Shown piece after piece: positions 1 to 10,819 of a stretch of 64,000 bases of DNA. Below the pieces are notes generated by a model. The model was not told the origin of the DNA. It saw only the letters and a list, made by a program, of their open reading frames with translations, and ran no database searches. Origin of the DNA: Rhizobiales bacterium TNE-4 (GTDB taxonomy: Bacteria > Pseudomonadota > Alphaproteobacteria > Rhizobiales > Beijerinckiaceae). Within the stretch, counting starts at the first letter, position 1; the number at the start of each line of letters is the position of its first letter. Both the position numbers and the translations under genes were made by a program. Location: the NCBI GenBank assembly GCA_019083985.1, contig JAHRCV010000002.1:310001-374000 (forward strand). Direction: 5' to 3'.

Positions 1-928
1 GGGTTTCATTCGCCCGCATCTCGGGGAGCGAGATATCGCGCACAGGCCCCACCTGCGCCTTGTCGCTATGGGCGAATTTTAGTTCAAGCGTATGCGACAC
101 GGGCAAGGCCGCATCGCGATTGCGCCGGAACATTAATTCTAGCGTCAGCCCGCTGTCGCCAAATTCGCTCGTGCCGCGTACGGCCGTATCAATAGGTTGG
201 CCAGGACCACCACTGACGGAATCAAGTTTCCACACTGTGCGCCCTTGCGCGACAACAGGTTGCTGGCGTGGATCTTCCGGCTCTAGCACAAGAATAGCCC
301 GCGCTCCCAAAGGCAAAGCGGGCTTGCCTGTAGCAGCGGGCGCAGCCGCAGGTGTTGTTGCAGGTGCTTCTGCCTTGGCGCCTAGAGCGGGCAAGCGATC
401 TTGAAACTTGCCCTGCGGCTCACTCTCAGCATCCAAAGCCAAATTCGTCCGTTCGAAATCGGCAGGTGTGTCGCGCAGCATGAAAGCGGCAATCGCAGTG
501 GCCGCGACGACGATGGCGACAGCCACACCCACGACCGCGACACGCAACGCATCAACACGCCGTGCTTTTGGCGCCGTAACCACGGGGCGCAAGCCATCCG
601 CAAGAATCGGCAAAGCAGGTGCGTTCGATGTGGGCGCCTCATCATCCGAGGGGCGCGTGTCCGCTGTCGGCACAATCGGCTGCGAATTGGTGATTTCCTC
701 AATCCGCTCATCCGACACGCGCGTCGCTTCAAGTTCGACGCGCTGGATCGTCTCTTCGAGCGAAATTTGCTCGCGCATGATCTCGGCCGGCGACAGCGGC
801 GGATCGAGATTTTCGAGCTGCGTCTTGAGCGCTGCCATAGCGCGCTCATAAATCGCACGGCGATTTTCAGGCGTGGGCTCTTCGAGCCCCGCGACGGCGC
901 GTTGAATGAGCGAATAATAATCCGCCAT
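1..928 (-). CDS. Hypothetical single-pass membrane protein, partial (3' end outside window)
   Basis: About 309 codons are visible and the reading frame runs off the left edge, so the C-terminus is missing. The start is the ATG at 926-928, 27 bases after the purA stop, with an AGGGAGG-type ribosome site about 12 bases upstream. The N-terminal 80 residues are acidic and predicted helical. A Pro/Asp-rich linker follows, then one hydrophobic segment at about residues 127-150, then an Ala/Pro-rich stretch (about 175-195) and a more structured distal domain. This is the layout of a cytosolic N-terminus, one membrane anchor and a periplasmic domain. I do not recognise the family and assign no function. 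The short spacing suggests cotranscription with purA. Confidence 0.8.
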   Translation of the reverse strand, partial: MADYYSLIQRAVAGLEEPTPENRRAIYERAMAALKTQLENLDPPLSPAEIMREQISLEETIQRVELEATRVSDERIEEITNSQPIVPTADTRPSDDEAPTSNAPALPILADGLRPVVTAPKARRVDALRVAVVGVAVAIVVAATAIAAFMLRDTPADFERTNLALDAESEPQGKFQDRLPALGAKAEAPATTPAAAPAATGKPALPLGARAILVLEPEDPRQQPVVAQGRTVWKLDSVSGGPGQPIDTAVRGTSEFGDSGLTLELMFRRNRDAALPVSHTLELKFAHSDKAQVGPVRDISLPEMRANET

Positions 929-955
929 GCGGGCGCGCTCGCCTCCCTGTTGCGC

Positions 956-2248
956 TTAGGTCTCGAACGGATTTTGAACGAGGATCGTATCCTGACGCTC
1001 AGGGCTCGTCGACACAAGCGCGACAGGAGCGCCGATCAATTCCTCGATGCGGCGGACATATTTGATCGCCTGTGCCGGCAAATCCGCCCAGCTACGTGCA
1101 CCCGCGGTCGTGCCTTCCCATCCGTCGATGGTTTCATACACAGGCTCAACGCGCGCCTGCGCGCTTTGGCTGGCAGGCAGATGATCAATCTCGACGCCAT
1201 CAAGCCGATAACGCACGCACACTTTGATCTCTTTGAAGCCGTCGAGAATGTCGAGCTTCGTGAGCGCAATGCCATGAATGCCGGAGGTCCGCACTGTCTG
1301 GCGCACGAGCACCGCGTCGAACCAACCGCAGCGCCGTTTGCGACCTGTCACCGTGCCGAATTCATGACCACGCTCACCAATGAGCGCGCCGATCTCATTA
1401 TCCTGCTCGGTCGGGAATGGTCCTTCGCCCACGCGTGTGGTGTACGCTTTCGCAATGCCCAAAACATAGCCGACCTGCCCCGGGCCCATGCCGGAGCCCG
1501 TCGCGGCTTGGCCCGCCACGGTGTTCGACGAGGTCACGAACGGATAGGTCCCGTGATCGATATCGAGCAATGCGCCTTGCGCGCCTTCAAACAGAATGCG
1601 TTTGCCAGCGCGGCGCTCTTCATCGAGCAATTGCCACACCGTATCCATGTAAGGCAGCACGCGATCGGCAATCGCCGTCAATTCAGCGTGAATGTCGTCG
1701 GCCTTGAATTCCGGCAGATCAAGGCCGCGGCGCAACGCATTGTGATGCGCAAGCAAACGTTCGACCTTGTCGCGTAGGCTGTCGGGTTCGGCGAGATCCA
1801 TTAGGCGGATCGCACGGCGGCCAACCTTGTCTTCATAGGCCGGGCCGATGCCACGCTTGGTCGTGCCGATCTTGGTACCGGATGCGCCGCTTTCGCGCAG
1901 CGCATCGAGTTCGCGATGGACCGAGAGGATCAACGGCACATTGTCGGCGACACGCAGATTGTCGCGCGAAATCGCAACACCTTGGCCCTTCAGTTTTTCG
2001 ACTTCGGCAACCAGCGCATACGGATCGAGAACAACACCATTCCCGATAATGGCGAGCTTGCCGGGGCGCACGACGCCCGAGGGTAACAGCGAGAGCTTGT
2101 AGACCTTGTCGCCGATGACGAGCGTATGGCCGGCATTATGCCCACCCTGGAAGCGGACGACCGTATCGGCCTGTTCGCTCAACCAGTCGACAAGCTTGCC
2201 CTTCCCTTCGTCGCCCCATTGGGCGCCGACGACGACCACATTCGCCAT
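956..2248 (-). CDS. purA: Adenylosuccinate synthetase
   Basis: Joins IMP and aspartate using GTP to make adenylosuccinate, the first committed step from IMP to AMP, in the cytosol. The 430-residue length is normal for the family. The N-terminal GDEGKGK loop is present at residues 12-18 with the catalytic Asp13, and the GGHNAGH segment carries the second catalytic residue His41. The substrate-binding signatures [14 protein letters not shown] and [12 protein letters not shown] are intact. A terminator hairpin lies between this gene and the upstream amidotransferase gene, so purA is probably transcribed from its own promoter in the intervening 130 bases. The unknown membrane protein follows after 27 bases. 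Confidence 0.98.
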   Translation of the reverse strand: MANVVVVGAQWGDEGKGKLVDWLSEQADTVVRFQGGHNAGHTLVIGDKVYKLSLLPSGVVRPGKLAIIGNGVVLDPYALVAEVEKLKGQGVAISRDNLRVADNVPLILSVHRELDALRESGASGTKIGTTKRGIGPAYEDKVGRRAIRLMDLAEPDSLRDKVERLLAHHNALRRGLDLPEFKADDIHAELTAIADRVLPYMDTVWQLLDEERRAGKRILFEGAQGALLDIDHGTYPFVTSSNTVAGQAATGSGMGPGQVGYVLGIAKAYTTRVGEGPFPTEQDNEIGALIGERGHEFGTVTGRKRRCGWFDAVLVRQTVRTSGIHGIALTKLDILDGFKEIKVCVRYRLDGVEIDHLPASQSAQARVEPVYETIDGWEGTTAGARSWADLPAQAIKYVRRIEELIGAPVALVSTSPERQDTILVQNPFET

Positions 2249-2299
2249 GGATCTGTTCTCCGACCGGACCTGCGCGACGGCCTTCGGCCGCCCGAACGC

Positions 2300-2324
2300 A
2301 AAAGCCCCGGCAAGGCCGGGGCTT
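2300..2324 (-). terminator. Intrinsic terminator after the glutamine amidotransferase gene
   Basis: On the minus strand an AAGCCCCGG arm pairs with CCGGGGCTT around a CCTTG loop and is followed by TTTTG. It lies about 55 bases downstream of the amidotransferase stop and about 50 bases upstream of the purA start, so it separates the two transcription units. Confidence 0.75.
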
Positions 2325-2378
2325 GCGGCAGACCCCTACCCGATCAGGGGGCTCACGGCAAGAAAGGAAGGGGCTTTC

Positions 2379-3239
2379 TCACGCCCGTCCACGGGCCGAT
2401 TTCGTCGGGCGGACCTGATGGGCAATGAAATTGGTCAGCTCCGTGCGGCGGGTCACCGGATCGAGGATATCCGGCCCAATCCCGAGCCGGAAAGCCACAT
2501 CCACCCGGTCCGGCTCATCGTGCAGCGTATGCATATCGGCGGCGAAACGGTCGCAATCCGCCCTATCCTTGAAGAACCCCTCGCGGATTAACCCGTCGCC
2601 ATAGCGCTCGAGAATGATCGCCATCGTCCGGAGATCGAACTCGGGATGATACTGGACACCCCAGAAAACGCCGCCCTCGTGCCGGATCTCGGCCGCCTGC
2701 ACTTCGGACATGGCGTTGGAAGCCAGCACTTTGATCTCGCCCGGCAGGCCCGTCACATGGTCGAGATGCGAGCATGGCGCATCATAGGCGCGTGGACGGC
2801 CTTGCAGGAGCGGATGGCTGAGCCCCGCCTCGGTCGGCGCGATGTTGCGCGCGACATTGATCTCCCGGCCACGGACATTCTTGGTCACGCTGCCGCCTGC
2901 CGCGACGGCCCCGATCTGAATGCCCCAGCACGAGCCAAAGGCCGGCGTCTTCGATTTATAGACGGCCCGCATCAACTCGATCTGCCGCTCGATCGCTGGC
3001 CCACCCTCATAGACGTTCAGCCCTGAGCCCGTCAGGAATACGCCGTCATAACCCTCAAGCCCCTCGCCATCAGGCAGGTTCGCGCCGTCATCGGCCGGAA
3101 AGGCGATATCGCACACGGCATCGGGCGCGAGATGCTGCAGCACATTGGCGTAGGATTCAGAAGGGGTCAGACCATAGGCGTCGCGGAAACCCTCACGGGA
3201 TTCGCGCACATTGCCCTCGACGACAAGAAAACGAAGCAT
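2379..3239 (-). CDS. Class I glutamine amidotransferase-like protein
   Basis: A 286-residue protein of the GATase1 superfamily (GMP synthase-like amidotransferase). The nucleophile elbow GSCWGIQ places the catalytic Cys at residue 104, and the YHPEFD segment gives the His198/Glu200 pair, so the Cys-His-Glu triad is intact. The family hydrolyses glutamine and channels ammonia to a partner. No synthetase domain is fused and no obvious partner gene is adjacent, so the acceptor is unknown. Stand-alone members also include gamma-glutamyl hydrolases acting on small glutamylated compounds. It is divergently oriented from the DMT transporter at 3391. The last 60 residues extend beyond the core fold. 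Family assignment is firm; substrate is not. Confidence 0.88.
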   Translation of the reverse strand: MLRFLVVEGNVRESREGFRDAYGLTPSESYANVLQHLAPDAVCDIAFPADDGANLPDGEGLEGYDGVFLTGSGLNVYEGGPAIERQIELMRAVYKSKTPAFGSCWGIQIGAVAAGGSVTKNVRGREINVARNIAPTEAGLSHPLLQGRPRAYDAPCSHLDHVTGLPGEIKVLASNAMSEVQAAEIRHEGGVFWGVQYHPEFDLRTMAIILERYGDGLIREGFFKDRADCDRFAADMHTLHDEPDRVDVAFRLGIGPDILDPVTRRTELTNFIAHQVRPTKSARGRA

Positions 3240-3390
3240 GGCGGGGAAATCGACATTCGTGGTTGCTGCGCCATGGTTTAGCCGGAGCCAAACCCTTCCG
3301 CAAACGCGCGCGATGCATGGGGCCCCTGTGCCTGCTCGCCTTGCTCAACCCAGACGCGCATGCGAAGCCGGTGAAGGAACAGGCCCCCGC

Positions 3391-4308
3391 ATGACCGCTC
3401 TCTACCTCACCGCCCGCGATTGGCTCTATCGCCAGCCCAGCCTTTTGTTGGTGCTGACGACCGCCATGTGGGGCGGCAATGGCGTAGCGGGCAAAGCAGC
3501 CGTCGGCGAAATCGGGCCGATGACGCTGGTATGCTGGCGCTGGCTGATCGCATGCCTCATTCTGACGGCGATTGCGCGCCAGGATTTCACACGCGATTGG
3601 CCGATCATGCGTCGGCATTGGCTTGCCATCGTCTTGATGGGCGCGCTCGGCTTTACCGCGTTTAACGCGCTGTTCTACCTCTCGGCGCATTACACGAGCG
3701 CCGTGAACATGACGATCCTGCAAGGCGCCATCCCAGTCTTCGTCTTGCTCGGTGCCTTGATCTTCTTCCGCGTACGCGCCACGCCGATCCAATTGTTCGG
3801 CGTTTTGGTGACACTGGCAGGCGTGACAACCATTGCCGCTCAAGGCAGTCTCGAGACGTTGAAGAAACTGACTTTCAACATCGGCGACATTTTTCTGATC
3901 ATCGCGTGCGTCTTTTATGCCGGCTATACGCTGGCGCTGCGCAACCGCCCGCAGGTCTCGCCGCTCGGCTTTTTCACCGCGATGGCGGCGATCGCCTTTG
4001 TCACATCAATCCCGCTCTTTGTGCTTGAAGTCGCACGCGGTGAGTTCATCTGGCCGACCGGCAAGGGCTATGCCGCACTGCTTTATGCCGGAATTTTCCC
4101 AAGCCTCGTTTCGCAGCTCTTTTTCATGCGGGGCGTCGCCATTGTTGGCCCAAGCCGCGCGGGGATTTTCACCAATCTCGTGCCGGTCTTTGGCGCTTTG
4201 TTTGCCGTTCTTTTTCTCGGCGAACCGTTTCATCTCTATCATGCCGCCGCGCTGGTTCTTGTCGTTGGTGGCATCTTGATTGCCGAGACAATCGGGCGGC
4301 GCCCATAA
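3391..4308 (+). CDS. DMT-superfamily (EamA) transporter
   Basis: A 305-residue inner-membrane protein with about ten hydrophobic segments in two EamA repeats. The conserved start of the first repeat, with TTAMWGGNGVAGKAAVGEIGP at residues 24-44, and the GAIPVFVLLGALIFFR segment are typical of the drug/metabolite transporter superfamily. Members export amino acids, nucleosides or other metabolites; the substrate here cannot be read from sequence. I chose the ATG at 3391 because it precedes the family-typical N-terminus and has a GGAA site upstream; the frame stays open further upstream but without a good start. Its 3' end converges on serA across a shared hairpin. Confidence 0.9.
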   Translation: MTALYLTARDWLYRQPSLLLVLTTAMWGGNGVAGKAAVGEIGPMTLVCWRWLIACLILTAIARQDFTRDWPIMRRHWLAIVLMGALGFTAFNALFYLSAHYTSAVNMTILQGAIPVFVLLGALIFFRVRATPIQLFGVLVTLAGVTTIAAQGSLETLKKLTFNIGDIFLIIACVFYAGYTLALRNRPQVSPLGFFTAMAAIAFVTSIPLFVLEVARGEFIWPTGKGYAALLYAGIFPSLVSQLFFMRGVAIVGPSRAGIFTNLVPVFGALFAVLFLGEPFHLYHAAALVLVVGGILIAETIGRRP

Positions 4309-4338
4309 AAAAGCCCCCGCCTTGCGGCGGAGGCCTTT
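4306..4338 (-). terminator. Intrinsic terminator of serA
   Basis: GCCTCCGCCG and GCGGGGGC arms around a CAAG loop on the minus strand are followed by a TTTTTTA run that overlaps the last codons of the convergent transporter gene. The plus-strand side has only a weak T tract, so it serves serA better than the transporter. Confidence 0.75.
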
Positions 4339-4359
4339 GAATGTCGATCGGTCAAAAGA

Positions 4360-5946
4360 TCAGAATTTCAGCGCTTTGGCCTGTTTCACGCCCGGCAGCG
4401 TTTCAATCGTCTTGAGTGCACCCGCGGGCACTTCGCCATCGACCTCGACAAGCGCAATCGCCGAACCGCCCTTGGCATCACGGCCAAGCGCGAAGGTCGC
4501 AATGTTGACGCCGGCTTCGCCGAGCGTCGACGCGAAGCGGCCGATGAAGCCCGGCTTGTCTTCATTGGTGACATAGATCATCGACGGACCGAATTCCGCG
4601 TCAACCTTGATGCCCTTGATGGCGATGATGCGCGGCTTGCCATCATGGAAAACGGTACCCGCAATCGAGCGTTCCTGATCGGCCGTGACAACGGTGAGCG
4701 TGATCAACGATTCATAATCGCCTTCCGCCACGCGCGCCGTTTCCGACACCGCGATACCGCGCTCTTTGGCGATGATCGGTGCAGAGACGACATTGATGTC
4801 AGCCAAGGCCGGGCGCAGCAGCCCTGCAATGGCAGCTGCCGTCAACGCCTTCAGCTTCAAGCCTGCGACCGCCCCTTCATAGGTGATGCGGATTTCCTTG
4901 ATATCGCTTGTGGTGAGCTGACCCGCAAACGCACCGAGCTTCTCAGCAAGTGCGATGAAAGGCTTCAGCTTCGGCGCTTCTTCCGCCGTGATCGACGGGA
5001 AATTGACCGCATTGGAGATTGCGCCACGGATCAGATAATCCGACATTTGTTCGGCAACCTGCAAAGCGACATTTTCCTGCGCTTCATTGGTGGAGGCGCC
5101 AAGATGCGGCGTGCAGACGACATTTGGATGGCCGAACAACGGATTGGCCTTCGCGGGCTCTTCCGAGAACACGTCAAATGCCGCACCCGCAACATGGCCC
5201 GAATCGAGCGCTGCCCGCAGAGCGACTTCATCGACGAGACCGCCACGCGCGCAATTGACGATGCGGACACCCTTCTTTGTCTTGGCCAGATTTTCGGCCG
5301 AGAGAATGTTCTTCGTCTGCGCCGTCATCGGCACATGCAGCGTGATAAAATCGGCTTTCGCGAGCAATTCGTCGAGCTCGACCTTCTCGACACCAAGGTC
5401 AATCGCGCGTTCTGGCGAGAGGAAAGGATCATAAGCCAGGACACGCATCTTGAGGCCAAGGGCGCGGTCAGCGACGATCGATCCAATATTGCCGCAACCG
5501 ATGAGGCCGAGCACCTTGCCAGTGATCTCGACACCCATGAAGCGGTTCTTTTCCCATTTACCAGCCTGCGTTGATGCATCAGCAGCGGGAATTTCGCGTG
5601 CAATCGCAAACATCATTGCAATCGCATGTTCGGCCGTCGTGATCGAATTGCCGAAAGGCGTATTCATCACGATGATGCCCTTCGCCGTCGCAGCCGGAAT
5701 ATCGACATTGTCGACGCCGATACCAGCACGGCCCACAACTTTTAGATTTTTCGCTTCGGCGATGATTTTGTCAGTAACTTTCGTTGCCGAACGGATCGCA
5801 AGCCCATCGTAATTGCCGATGATGGCAGCGAGCTTGTCCTTATCTTTACCGAGATCAGGCTGAAAATCGACTTCAACGCCACGATCCTTGAAAATCGCGA
5901 CAGCGGCAGGCGACAAAGCATCAGAAATGAGAACGCGGGGAGCCAT
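4360..5946 (-). CDS. serA: D-3-phosphoglycerate dehydrogenase
   Basis: Oxidises 3-phosphoglycerate with NAD+ to 3-phosphohydroxypyruvate, the entry step of serine synthesis. The protein is 528 residues, the usual length of the long type 1 form: an N-terminal substrate-binding domain, the Rossmann motif GLIGCGNIGS near residue 150, the catalytic-helix region with NCARGGLVDE and TPHLGAST, an intervening domain, and a C-terminal ACT domain (about residues 455-528). The ACT domain is the usual site of serine feedback. I start at the ATG at 5944-5946 because MAPRVLISDALS is the normal N-terminus and GAAGGACC lies upstream. It follows serC by 117 bases and they probably form one unit. Confidence 0.97.
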   Translation of the reverse strand: MAPRVLISDALSPAAVAIFKDRGVEVDFQPDLGKDKDKLAAIIGNYDGLAIRSATKVTDKIIAEAKNLKVVGRAGIGVDNVDIPAATAKGIIVMNTPFGNSITTAEHAIAMMFAIAREIPAADASTQAGKWEKNRFMGVEITGKVLGLIGCGNIGSIVADRALGLKMRVLAYDPFLSPERAIDLGVEKVELDELLAKADFITLHVPMTAQTKNILSAENLAKTKKGVRIVNCARGGLVDEVALRAALDSGHVAGAAFDVFSEEPAKANPLFGHPNVVCTPHLGASTNEAQENVALQVAEQMSDYLIRGAISNAVNFPSITAEEAPKLKPFIALAEKLGAFAGQLTTSDIKEIRITYEGAVAGLKLKALTAAAIAGLLRPALADINVVSAPIIAKERGIAVSETARVAEGDYESLITLTVVTADQERSIAGTVFHDGKPRIIAIKGIKVDAEFGPSMIYVTNEDKPGFIGRFASTLGEAGVNIATFALGRDAKGGSAIALVEVDGEVPAGALKTIETLPGVKQAKALKF

Positions 5947-6063
5947 GAGAGTGGTCCTTCGTGATGGCGCTGAAACGCGCCGGATGGATTGGAGAATGCG
6001 GATTGCCATCCCGACCTTGTGACCAGCGCACGAAAGCGCGGTGTCAAAGGTCGGGAGAAATCA

Positions 6064-7233
6064 TCAAGCGGCTTTGAGAGCAGCCTTGGTCGTGTGGAAG
6101 GCGTAAGCGAGCCACTCCATCAGCGCTTTGACGTCCGATGTCTCGACCGTCGCGCCGCACCAAATGCGAAGGCCCGCAGGCGCATCCCGATAGGCCCCAA
6201 GATCGTAGCCGACCTTCTCCTTCTCGAGGAGAGCCGCAACATTCTTGGCGAAATCGGCCTGCGCGGCCTCGTCGAGCGCTTTCAGCGCCGGATCGGAGAA
6301 CACGAGGCAAACCGACGTGTTCGAGCGTGTGGCCGGATCCTTCGCAAGGAAATCGATCCAGTCATTCTTCGCCACAAAATCGGCAATGACTTTGGTGTTG
6401 GCATCAGCACGCGCGATCAGCGCATCAAGGCCACCGATCTTTTTCGACCATTCAAGCGCATCGATATAATCTTCAACGCAGAGCATGGACGGCGTGTTGA
6501 TCGTCTCGCCTTGGAAAATGCCTTCGGAAATCTTGCCGCCGGACGTGAGACGGAAAATCTTCGGCAGGGGCCAAGCGGGCGTATAGGTCGTCAGCCGCTC
6601 AGCCGCACGCGGCGAGAGAATGATGATGCCATGGGCCGCTTCGCCGCCGAGCACCTTCTGCCAAGAGAACGTGACGACATCGAGCTTCGGCCAATCGAGG
6701 CGCTGCGCGAACGCGGCCGACGTGGCATCGCAGATCGTCAGGCCTTTACGGTCCGCTGGGATCCAATCGCCATTCGGAACCCGCACACCCGAAGTGGTGC
6801 CATTCCACGTAAAGACGACGTCATGATCGAAATTGACGGTCGAGAGATCAACGATTTCGCCATATCCGGCCTTGAGAACGCGGGCGTCTTTGAGCTTCAG
6901 CTGCTTGACGGCATCCGTGACCCAGCCTTCGCCGAAACTTTCCCACGCGATCATATCGACAGGACGCGCACCGAGCAGCGTCCACATCGCCATTTCGACG
7001 GCACCCGTATCGGACGCAGGCACAATGCCGATGCGATAATCAGCCGGAACCTGCAGCACTTCGCGGGTCAGGTCGATCGCAAGCTTCAGCTTGGTCTTGC
7101 CGACCTTAGCGCGGTGCGAGCGGCCGAGCGGGGCGTCTTTGAGGGCTTCGAGAGACCAGCCGGGGCGCTTCGCGCAGGGGCCGGACGAAAAATTAGCGCA
7201 AGCCGGCTTTGTGCCGGGCGGGGTCATCGTCAT
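6064..7233 (-). CDS. serC: Phosphoserine aminotransferase
   Basis: Transfers an amino group from glutamate to 3-phosphohydroxypyruvate, giving phosphoserine; it works directly after SerA and is encoded just upstream of serA. The 389-residue protein begins with the typical alphaproteobacterial N-terminus containing [18 protein letters not shown]. The PLP-binding lysine lies in [13 protein letters not shown] (Lys193). Substrate-contact segments such as [12 protein letters not shown] and [13 protein letters not shown] are present. The family also acts on 3-hydroxy-4-phosphohydroxythreonine in vitamin B6 synthesis. A promoter-like sequence lies about 60-90 bases upstream. Confidence 0.97.
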   Translation of the reverse strand: MTMTPPGTKPACANFSSGPCAKRPGWSLEALKDAPLGRSHRAKVGKTKLKLAIDLTREVLQVPADYRIGIVPASDTGAVEMAMWTLLGARPVDMIAWESFGEGWVTDAVKQLKLKDARVLKAGYGEIVDLSTVNFDHDVVFTWNGTTSGVRVPNGDWIPADRKGLTICDATSAAFAQRLDWPKLDVVTFSWQKVLGGEAAHGIIILSPRAAERLTTYTPAWPLPKIFRLTSGGKISEGIFQGETINTPSMLCVEDYIDALEWSKKIGGLDALIARADANTKVIADFVAKNDWIDFLAKDPATRSNTSVCLVFSDPALKALDEAAQADFAKNVAALLEKEKVGYDLGAYRDAPAGLRIWCGATVETSDVKALMEWLAYAFHTTKAALKAA

Positions 7234-7293
7234 CTGTTTGTCTCCATCCTTACAGATGGGCGCTCCCCGTTGGGGGGGAGTGTCCCGCCGCCG

Positions 7294-7322
7294 TGCCTAG
7301 AGCAAGGCGGCAGGTGCGTCAA
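7294..7322 (-). promoter_or_regulatory. Candidate housekeeping promoter for serC-serA
   Basis: On the minus strand TTGACG is followed by a 17-base spacer and TAGGCA, a reasonable alphaproteobacterial sigma-70-type match. The leader of about 55 bases between it and serC carries a short C-run/G-run inverted repeat (near 7260-7280). The assignment rests on sequence match alone. Confidence 0.4.
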
Positions 7323-7352
7323 TCCGTCCTCCGGATGAAAAGAGGGTAAGGG

Positions 7353-8696
7353 TCAGGCCGCCGCCTTCGCCACCGCGGCGCAGACCTCATCCACGATGGT
7401 CGCCACGAGCGCTGCATCGTCCGCTTCCGCCATCACGCGGATGACCGGCTCCGTGCCAGAGGGGCGGATCACCAGACGCCCCGCTTTACCGAGCTTTTCA
7501 CGCGACAATTCGATCGCTTTTTTCACCGGCTCCGTCTCGAGCGGTCGTCCGGATTTGAAGCGCACATTTTTCAGAAGCTGCGGCACGGGCTCAAAGCAAT
7601 GGCAAAGCTCACTTACCGGCTTGCCGCTGCGTTTCAGCACGGCGAGCAATTGCAAAGCCGAGACAAGCCCATCACCCGTCGTTCCAAAATCACTCAGAAT
7701 GATATGGCCCGATTGTTCGCCGCCCACATTGTAGCCATGCGCGCGCATTTCTTCGAGCACATGACGATCCCCGACAGCAGAACGGATGAGCGACAGGCCT
7801 TGCGATTCAAGAAAACGCTCAAGCCCGAGATTGGACATGATGGTGGCGACAATGCCGGGCTTCGACAGACGCCCTTCCTCGTTCCAGCTCGACGCAATCA
7901 CCGCCATCAGCTGGTCGCCATCGACGACCTGACCCTTCTCATCAACGATAATGACGCGATCCGCATCGCCATCGAGCGCAATGCCAATATCGGCGCGCAT
8001 TTCGCGAACCTTGTCGGCCAAGGCCTGCGGCGCTGTCGAACCGACATCGCGGTTGATGTTGAAGCCATCGGGTTCAACGCCGATGGCAAACACTTCCGCA
8101 CCCAATTCCCACAGGGCTTCCGGCGCGACTTTGTAACCTGCCCCATTGGCGCAATCGACAACGATGCGCAGGCCCGCGAGCTCGACGCTGCCCATGATGG
8201 TGCGCTTGGCGAATTCGATATAGCGCGCATGCACGGCTTCAACGCGCTTGGCGCGGCCAAGCCGTGTCGGTCCTGCAAGCCTCGATGACAGATCAGAATC
8301 GAGCAGCGCTTCGATTTCTTTTTCCGTTTCGTCCGACAGCTTGTAGCCATCCGGGCCGAACAATTTGATGCCGTTATCTTGGAAATGATTATGCGACGCC
8401 GAGATCATCACACCGAGATCGGCGCGCATCGAATGCGTCAGCATCGCAACCGCCGGCGTCGGCATCGGGCCGAGCAGCAATGGATCCATGCCGACCGAGG
8501 TGAAACCGGCGACGAGCGCGTTCTCGATCATGTAGCCCGACAGGCGCGTATCCTTGCCGATGACAACGCGATGGCGATGATCGCCGCGCTGAAAGACGAT
8601 GCCTGCGGCTTGCCCGACCTTCAAAGCCAGCTCCGGCGTGATGACCTTGTTGGCCTCGCCGCGGATTCCATCCGTTCCGAAATAGCTCCGGCTCAT
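7353..8696 (-). CDS. glmM: Phosphoglucosamine mutase
   Basis: Interconverts glucosamine-6-phosphate and glucosamine-1-phosphate on the route to UDP-GlcNAc, needed for peptidoglycan and lipid A. The 447-residue protein starts [12 protein letters not shown], the family signature. The phosphorylated serine is Ser101 in [13 protein letters not shown]. The metal-binding DGDADR motif and the C-terminal sugar-phosphate loop [12 protein letters not shown] are intact. I start at the ATG at 8694-8696; an upstream in-frame extension has no family counterpart. It follows ftsH by 142 bases, separated by the ftsH terminator, an order (ftsH-glmM) common in alphaproteobacteria. Confidence 0.97.
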   Translation of the reverse strand: MSRSYFGTDGIRGEANKVITPELALKVGQAAGIVFQRGDHRHRVVIGKDTRLSGYMIENALVAGFTSVGMDPLLLGPMPTPAVAMLTHSMRADLGVMISASHNHFQDNGIKLFGPDGYKLSDETEKEIEALLDSDLSSRLAGPTRLGRAKRVEAVHARYIEFAKRTIMGSVELAGLRIVVDCANGAGYKVAPEALWELGAEVFAIGVEPDGFNINRDVGSTAPQALADKVREMRADIGIALDGDADRVIIVDEKGQVVDGDQLMAVIASSWNEEGRLSKPGIVATIMSNLGLERFLESQGLSLIRSAVGDRHVLEEMRAHGYNVGGEQSGHIILSDFGTTGDGLVSALQLLAVLKRSGKPVSELCHCFEPVPQLLKNVRFKSGRPLETEPVKKAIELSREKLGKAGRLVIRPSGTEPVIRVMAEADDAALVATIVDEVCAAVAKAAA

Positions 8697-8810
8697 CGCG
8701 TTCCCCTGCCCCGTCCAACTGGCCGGGCCTGTATAACAAACGATCCCGCCCGCGTGGCGGATATGCGGGATCAACAAATATAACGATTGGTAACTGCGGC
8801 CTTAACGAAA

Positions 8811-8831
8811 ACGCCCGGCTTGGGCCGGGCG
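8811..8831 (-). terminator. Intrinsic terminator of ftsH
   Basis: GCGCCCGGC pairs with GCCGGGCG-T around a short loop on the minus strand and is followed by TTTTCGTT, immediately after the ftsH stop codon. Confidence 0.75.
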
Positions 8832-8838
8832 CTTAAGC

Positions 8839-10761
8839 TTAGGACGGTTGCGGCTCTAATCCGCTACCCGCATCAGGTGCGCCCCGTGGGCGACCCTTGC
8901 CGGCTGTAGGCACGGCCGGCGAAGACCGCGGCGGCTCTTCATCCGTATCACGCACAGGCGGCTTGCCATTGATCAGATCCTTGATCTCATCGCCAGAGAG
9001 GGTCTCATATTCGAGGAGACCCTTGGCAAGCGTCTCAAGCGCATCACGCTTTTCCGTGAGGATGCGACGGGCTTCTTCATGCCCTTCTTCGACCAAGCGA
9101 CGCACTTCAGCGTCGATTTTTTGAGCGGTCGATTCCGAAATGTTCTGCTGGCGGCCCACCGACATGCCAAGGAACACTTCTTCCTGATTTTCGCCGTAAG
9201 CCACCGTACCGAGCTCCGGTGAGAAGCCCCAGCGTGTCACCATCATGCGGGCGAGACGTGTGGCTTGCTCAATGTCACTCTGCGCGCCGGACGTCACCTT
9301 CGTCTTCCCGAAAATCATTTCTTCGGCGATGCGGCCACCCATCATGATCGCGAGACGCGATGTCATCTGCTCGAAGCTCATCGAGAGCTTATCGCGCTCC
9401 GGCAATTGCATGACCATGCCAAGCGCACGGCCACGCGGAATGATGGTCGCCTTGTGCACCGGATCAGTCGCCGGAACATTGAGCGCAACGATTGCGTGAC
9501 CCGCTTCATGATAGGCGGTGAGACGCTTTTCATCTTCACTGAGCGCGAGCGAGCGACGCTCCGCTCCCATCATCACCTTGTCTTTCGCGTCTTCGAACTC
9601 GGCGCGCGTCACGATGCGCTTGCCACGCCGTGCCGCCAGCAGAGCCGCTTCGTTGACGAGGTTCATCAGGTCAGCACCCGAGAAGCCCGGCGTACCACGC
9701 GCGATCACCTTGAGATCGACATCAGGGGCGAGCGGAACCTTGCGGACATGGACCTTGAGGATCTTTTCGCGGCCCGAGACGTCAGGGTTCGGCACAACGA
9801 TCTGGCGATCGAAGCGGCCTGGACGCAGAAGCGCCGGGTCAAGCACGTCAGGCCGGTTGGTCGCGGCGATGATGATGATGCCTTCATTGGCTTCGAAGCC
9901 ATCCATCTCGACGAGCAACTGGTTGAGCGTCTGTTCGCGCTCATCATTGCCACCGCCAAGACCGGCGCCACGATGGCGGCCGACCGCGTCGATTTCGTCG
10001 ATGAAGATAATGCAAGGCGCATTCTTTTTCGCTTGATCGAACATGTCGCGCACGCGGCTCGCGCCGACGCCCACAAACATTTCGACGAAGTCGGAACCCG
10101 AAATCGTGAAGAACGGCACGTTGGCTTCGCCCGCCACCGCGCGCGCGATGAGCGTCTTACCGGTACCGGGAGGGCCCACGAGCAACACGCCACGCGGAAT
10201 GCGGCCACCGAGGCGTTGGAATTTCTGCGGGTCGCGCAAAAATTCGACGATCTCCTGCAAATCTTCCTTGGCTTCATCGACACCCGCGACGTCATCGAAC
10301 GTCACGCGGCCATGCGCTTCGTTGAGAAGCTTGGCTTTCGATTTGCCGAAACCCATCGCCTTGCCAGCACCGCCCTGCATCTGGCGCGACAGGAAAATCC
10401 ATGCCGCAAGCAGCACGATCATCGGCAGCCAATTCACGAGCAGAGCAAGGAACCAGGGCATGGATTCATTCTGCGGCTTCGCGGAGAAATTCACGCCCTT
10501 TTGCGAGAGCTTCTGCACGAGTGTCGGATCATTCGGCGCATAGGTCTGGAACGAGCGGCCATCCGACAGGGTTCCGTGAATCTCAGGACCCGCAATCTGA
10601 ACAGAGGTGACCCGGCCCGCATCAACATCCTGCAGGAACTGGCTGTAGGACACGTCAGCCGACGCGCTGCGATGGCTCGGATTCTGGAAAAGCGTCACAA
10701 GTGCCAGCACCAACAAGATGATGATGACCCAGAGCGCGAAATTCCTGACATTGGGGTTCAT
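8839..10761 (-). CDS. ftsH: ATP-dependent zinc metalloprotease FtsH
   Basis: Membrane-anchored AAA+ protease that extracts and degrades damaged or short-lived membrane and cytosolic proteins. The 640-residue protein has two transmembrane segments (about 8-25 and 104-125) flanking a periplasmic domain, Walker A GPPGTGKT at 196-203, Walker B IIFIDEID near 251-258, the second region of homology [20 protein letters not shown], and the zinc site HEAGH at 418-422. The C-terminus is a Pro/Gly-rich tail. I use the ATG at 10759-10761 since [10 protein letters not shown] is the standard start; the frame could begin four codons earlier only at TTG. A promoter-like pair lies 60-90 bases upstream. Confidence 0.98.
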   Translation of the reverse strand: MNPNVRNFALWVIIILLVLALVTLFQNPSHRSASADVSYSQFLQDVDAGRVTSVQIAGPEIHGTLSDGRSFQTYAPNDPTLVQKLSQKGVNFSAKPQNESMPWFLALLVNWLPMIVLLAAWIFLSRQMQGGAGKAMGFGKSKAKLLNEAHGRVTFDDVAGVDEAKEDLQEIVEFLRDPQKFQRLGGRIPRGVLLVGPPGTGKTLIARAVAGEANVPFFTISGSDFVEMFVGVGASRVRDMFDQAKKNAPCIIFIDEIDAVGRHRGAGLGGGNDEREQTLNQLLVEMDGFEANEGIIIIAATNRPDVLDPALLRPGRFDRQIVVPNPDVSGREKILKVHVRKVPLAPDVDLKVIARGTPGFSGADLMNLVNEAALLAARRGKRIVTRAEFEDAKDKVMMGAERRSLALSEDEKRLTAYHEAGHAIVALNVPATDPVHKATIIPRGRALGMVMQLPERDKLSMSFEQMTSRLAIMMGGRIAEEMIFGKTKVTSGAQSDIEQATRLARMMVTRWGFSPELGTVAYGENQEEVFLGMSVGRQQNISESTAQKIDAEVRRLVEEGHEEARRILTEKRDALETLAKGLLEYETLSGDEIKDLINGKPPVRDTDEEPPRSSPAVPTAGKGRPRGAPDAGSGLEPQPS

Positions 10762-10819
10762 GAGACCGGTCAACCGTGGTCGTCCCCCGCAAGAGCGAGG
10801 GAGAGGAGTGGAAGGCTAG

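Noticed and set aside
401-1777. 458-codon plus-strand open frame opposite purA and the left-edge gene
   Set aside because: Antisense shadow; purA on the other strand has all catalytic motifs.
7260-7290. Homopolymeric G run before serC as a phase-variable tract
   Set aside because: Only seven G in a row outside the coding sequence; too short and without a supporting context.
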